DNA from: Marvinbryantia formatexigens DSM 14469
GTDB taxonomy: Bacteria; Bacillota; Clostridia; Lachnospirales; Lachnospiraceae
Assembly (NCBI RefSeq): GCF_025148285.1
Contig: NZ_CP102268.1
Location: 2,707,001 to 2,771,000, forward strand
Direction: 5' to 3'
DNA: 64,000 nt
Part shown: piece after piece, positions 61,416 to 64,000 of the stretch
Numbering within the stretch: position 1 is the stretch's first letter
Layout of the letters: each line of letters opens with the position of its first letter
The notes under the pieces: generated by a model
Database searches by the model: none
Told to the model about the DNA's origin: nothing
What the model saw: only the letters and a program-made list of their open reading frames with translations
Translations under genes and position numbers: made by a program

Positions 61416-61444
61416 TTGAATAAAGTCGTCGCATGTGTTAAATT
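61416..61444 (+). promoter_or_regulatory. Promoter of the IbrA/IbrB-like pair
   Basis: TTGAAT (61416-61421), 17-bp spacer, TGTTAAATT (TAAATT 61439-61444). Confidence 0.65.
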
Positions 61445-61501
61445 AGTATCAATGTTACTTTGAAAACTGGTAAATTTTGGTAATTTTTTTGGGGTGACGA
61501 T

Positions 61502-62833
61502 ATGGTACGCGAATACATGGAACATAATGTTTATGAGGAATTCCAGGAGCGCCTGCGTCTGATTTTCGAGGAATTTGATAATATTTATGTGTCATTTTCC
61601 GGAGGAAAGGACAGTGGTCTGCTGCTGAACATGACGCTCGATTTTCAAAGGAAATATTATCCGGAAAAGAAAATCGGCGTTTTTCATCAGGATTTTGAGG
61701 CACAGTACACGGTAACGTCTGAGTATGTGGAAAAGACCTTTGAGCGCATCAAGGACGAGGTGGAGCCGTACTGGGTATGTCTGCCGATGGCGACGCGCAC
61801 GGCTCTGAGCAGCTACGAAATGTACTGGTATCCGTGGGATGACACGAAAAAAAATCTCTGGGTGCGCCCGATGCCGCAAAAGGAATATGTGATTAATCTG
61901 GATAATAATCCGATGACGACTTACCGCTACCGGATGCACCAGGAGGACCTTGCCAAGCAGTTCGGGCGCTGGTACCGCCTGTCGCACAGCAACAAAAAGA
62001 CGGTGTGTCTTCTGGGAATGCGGGCGGATGAATCCCTGCAGCGATACAGCGGATTCCTGAATAAAAAGTACGGTTATAAGGGACAGTGCTGGATCAGCCA
62101 GACCTTTAAGGATGTCTGGTGCGCATCGCCCCTGTACGACTGGTCCTCAGAGGACATCTGGCATGCAAATTATCTCTTTAATTATGAATACAACCATCTA
62201 TATGACCTTTATTATATGGCGGGGCTGAAGGTTTCGCAGATGCGTGTGGCATCGCCGTTCAACGACTATTCGAAGGATTCCCTGAATCTGTACCGGGTGA
62301 TTGACCCGGAAATATGGACAAAGCTGGTCGGCAGGGTGCGCGGGGCGAATTTTGCCAGCATTTATGGCAGGACCAAGGCGATGGGGTACCGCAACATCAC
62401 GCTGCCCAAAGGGCACACGTGGCGCTCGTACACATTGTTTCTGCTGGATACGCTGCCGGCGAGGCTGCGGAACAATTACGTCAAAAAGTTTAATACGTCT
62501 ATTCAGTTCTGGCATAAGACGGGCGGCGGAATGGACGAGGAAACTATCCAGGAGCTGCTTGACCACGGATATAAAATCCGCAGGAACGGCGTCTCGAATT
62601 ATACCCTCAAGAAAAAAACGCGCGTTGTGTTTGTCGGCACAATCCCGGACGATACGGACGATATTAAATCGACCAAGGACATTCCGAGCTGGAAGCGGAT
62701 GTGCTACTGCATTCTGAAAAACGATCATACCTGTCGTTTTATGGGCTTCGGGATGACGCGCGAGCAGCAGCGGCGGGTGGATATGATCCGCGAAAAATAT
62801 AAGAGTCTGGAGGATATGGAAGATGGAGCGTAA
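61502..62833 (+). CDS. PAPS-reductase-like DUF3440 protein (IbrA-like)
   Basis: 443 aa. N-terminal ATP-pyrophosphatase fold with PP-loop VSFSGGKDSGLLL (about residue 32), conserved GMRADESLQRY, then the DUF3440 region rich in Trp and Tyr (DVWCASPLYDWSSEDIWHANY, KGHTWRSYTLFLLDTLP). Matches the IbrA group, described in E. coli as coactivating prophage-encoded genes; biochemical reaction unknown, and sulphate reduction is unlikely. Translational overlap (11 nt) with the ParB-like gene that follows supports a working pair. Ribosome site GGGGTGA. Confidence 0.88.
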   Translation: MVREYMEHNVYEEFQERLRLIFEEFDNIYVSFSGGKDSGLLLNMTLDFQRKYYPEKKIGVFHQDFEAQYTVTSEYVEKTFERIKDEVEPYWVCLPMATRTALSSYEMYWYPWDDTKKNLWVRPMPQKEYVINLDNNPMTTYRYRMHQEDLAKQFGRWYRLSHSNKKTVCLLGMRADESLQRYSGFLNKKYGYKGQCWISQTFKDVWCASPLYDWSSEDIWHANYLFNYEYNHLYDLYYMAGLKVSQMRVASPFNDYSKDSLNLYRVIDPEIWTKLVGRVRGANFASIYGRTKAMGYRNITLPKGHTWRSYTLFLLDTLPARLRNNYVKKFNTSIQFWHKTGGGMDEETIQELLDHGYKIRRNGVSNYTLKKKTRVVFVGTIPDDTDDIKSTKDIPSWKRMCYCILKNDHTCRFMGFGMTREQQRRVDMIREKYKSLEDMEDGA

Positions 62834-63386
62834 AAGTCCGGTATATCATGTAATTGCCGTCCCGGTGGAAAAAATCAAACCGAATACCTACAACCCGAAT
62901 AAAGTGGCTCCTCCGGAAATGAAGCTGCTTTATGAGAGCGTGAAAGCGGACGGCTATACGATGCCGATAGTATGTTATTATAATAAAACAACCGATACCT
63001 ATATTATTGTGGACGGGTTTCACCGCTACCGCATTATGCTGGAGTATCCGGATATTTATGAGCGGGAAAAGGGGATGCTGCCGGTTTCGGTGATTGATAA
63101 GCCGCTCGACCAGCGAATGGCGAGCACCATCCGCCACAACCGTGCGCGCGGAAGCCATGACGTGGATTTGATGAGCAATATCGTAAAGGAGCTGCATGAC
63201 CTGGGACGTTCGGATGCCTGGATCTCCAAGCATCTGGGCATGGACCGTGATGAAATTCTGCGCCTGAAGCAGATTACGGGTCTGGCGGCGCTGTTTAAGG
63301 ATGTGAAATTCGGGCAGGCATGGCGTCCGGCGGAGGACGACGAGGGAGAGGAAGAAGAAGCGGAGGAAGTGCTTGACCTGGAGTGA
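62823..63386 (+). CDS. ParB/sulfiredoxin-like nuclease-domain protein (IbrB-like)
   Basis: 187 aa. ParB-like domain: PVEKIKPNTYNPNKVAPPEMKLL, GFHRYRIML and HNRARGSHDVDLMSNIVKE, followed by a helix-turn-helix-like segment (SDAWISKHLGMDRDEILRLKQI) and an acidic tail. This is the IbrB pattern that partners with IbrA. DNA binding likely; nuclease or enzymatic activity unproven. Confidence 0.87.
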   Translation: MERKSPVYHVIAVPVEKIKPNTYNPNKVAPPEMKLLYESVKADGYTMPIVCYYNKTTDTYIIVDGFHRYRIMLEYPDIYEREKGMLPVSVIDKPLDQRMASTIRHNRARGSHDVDLMSNIVKELHDLGRSDAWISKHLGMDRDEILRLKQITGLAALFKDVKFGQAWRPAEDDEGEEEEAEEVLDLE

Positions 63387-63445
63387 ACTCCGGATGTTAT
63401 AGTATTTATGATGCCGTGAGAACATCGGGAAAGGAGAAAGGGTAT

Positions 63446-64000
63446 ATGAATTATCGGGAACTTGGAAAAACCGGTCTGCGGGTGAGCGAGATTGGTATGG
63501 GATGCGAGGGCTTCGGGGAGGACGGCTGCCGCAATACCGGGCGCTTCTTTGATATCGCAGAGGAGAACGGCGTGAATTATTTCGATCTTTACACGTCGAA
63601 TCCGGAGGTCCGCGCAAGCGTCGGCAGGGCGCTGCAGGGCAGAAGAGAAAAGTTTATTATTCAGTCGCATGTCTGTTCTGTATGGAAAAACGGACAGTAT
63701 AAGCGGACGAGGAATCTGGCGGAGGTGAAGGCGGGATTTGAAGAAATGCTTTCACAGCTGCAGACGGATTACATAGATATCGGTATGATTCATTATGTGG
63801 ATGCGATGGATGACTGGAAGCGGGTCGTGGACGGCGGTGTTCTGCAATATGTGACAGAACTGAAAAAGGAAGGGCGCATCCGTCACATCGGCATGAGCAG
63901 CCACAATCCGCAGGTAGCGCTGGAAGCAGTAAAAAGCGGTCTGATAGAGGTGCTGATGTTCAGCGTGAATCCATGCTACGATCTGCAGCCCGCAAGCGAG
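63446..64000 (+). CDS. Aldo/keto reductase, 3'-truncated by window edge
   Basis: 185 codons visible, open to the window end. NADPH-dependent (beta/alpha)8 reductase: begins MNYRELGKTGLRVSEIGMGC, catalytic Asp-Tyr region FDLYTSNPEVRASVGRAL and the family stretch GRIRHIGMSSHNP. The usual His/Lys tetrad can only be partly checked (IIQSHVC). Ribosome site AAAGGAGAAAG. Confidence 0.93.
   Translation, partial: MNYRELGKTGLRVSEIGMGCEGFGEDGCRNTGRFFDIAEENGVNYFDLYTSNPEVRASVGRALQGRREKFIIQSHVCSVWKNGQYKRTRNLAEVKAGFEEMLSQLQTDYIDIGMIHYVDAMDDWKRVVDGGVLQYVTELKKEGRIRHIGMSSHNPQVALEAVKSGLIEVLMFSVNPCYDLQPASE

Noticed and set aside
63373-63403. Promoter for the aldo/keto reductase
   Set aside because: TTGACC and TATAGT are 19 bp apart inside the end of the ParB-like gene; too weak to call.

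Overview
The window looks like a chromosome segment from a Gram-positive anaerobe of the Clostridia, most likely a Lachnospiraceae gut commensal (Blautia/Marvinbryantia-like). Supporting signs are GGAGG ribosome sites, near-consensus TTGACA/TATAAT promoters, extracytoplasmic sugar-binding proteins, YesM/YesN-type two-component systems, the cysS-mrnC-rlmB cluster, meso-diaminopimelate dehydrogenase and a cobalamin riboswitch. The genus cannot be fixed from the sequence alone. Nearly all genes lie on the + strand; exceptions are one two-component pair, glyA, a tRNA-Thr and a very small predicted toxin gene.

Layout. 1-2.8 kb: end of a trp operon (trpF partial, trpB, trpA). 2.9-9.9 kb: YbaK-type deacylase, ArsR-like regulator, then a CUT1 sugar ABC transporter with a GH2 glycosidase. 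10-15.4 kb: YqeY-like protein, secreted transglutaminase/Ig-like protein, two repeat elements and an 855-aa PEP/pyruvate-binding protein. 15.4-23.2 kb: a YesN/YesM pair divergent from a second CUT1 transporter that ends in a GH172 (DUF2961) enzyme. 23.3-23.6 kb: a compact type I toxin-antitoxin-like locus. 24-37 kb: araA-araB-araD, a second YesN/YesM pair, a CUT2 (YtfQRT-YjfF-like) furanose-type transporter and a second lipoprotein binding protein. 37-39.3 kb: ddh, tRNA-Val, tRNA-Met and a Thr/Glu/Ala-rich lipoprotein. 39.3-46 kb: dispersed repeat, ispF, GNAT protein, KilA-N protein, cysS, mrnC, rlmB. 46-48.4 kb: a broken AlbA/Schlafen-type gene, degenerate sequence and tRNA-Thr. 48.5-54 kb: a cobalamin riboswitch followed by a Dpp/Nik-type ABC transporter whose last ATPase gene has an amber codon. 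54-64 kb: DMT permease, mutM, RluD-like synthase, DUF362 ferredoxin, zinc-ribbon membrane protein, glyA, PAP2 phosphatase, an IbrA/IbrB-like pair and the start of an aldo/keto reductase.

How it works together. Most of the 4-37 kb region serves glycan uptake. Glycosidases (GH2, GH172) and three ABC importers feed sugars inward, and araA/B/D convert L-arabinose to D-xylulose 5-phosphate. Two membrane sensor/AraC-regulator pairs probably sense extracellular ligands.

The most notable non-standard signals are these. (1) A 28-codon hydrophobic peptide gene converges on a small antisense RNA, with direct repeats across its start codon and one shared bidirectional terminator, as in the Fst/par design. 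(2) Short tandem repeats recur at gene junctions. Some units carry a start codon and form chained mini-ORFs, the last of which runs in frame into trpB or mutM. (3) A dispersed ~125-bp element with a covarying hairpin occurs twice. (4) There is a 223-bp near-perfect inverted-repeat element. (5) A Dpp-type transporter is under cobalamin-riboswitch control.
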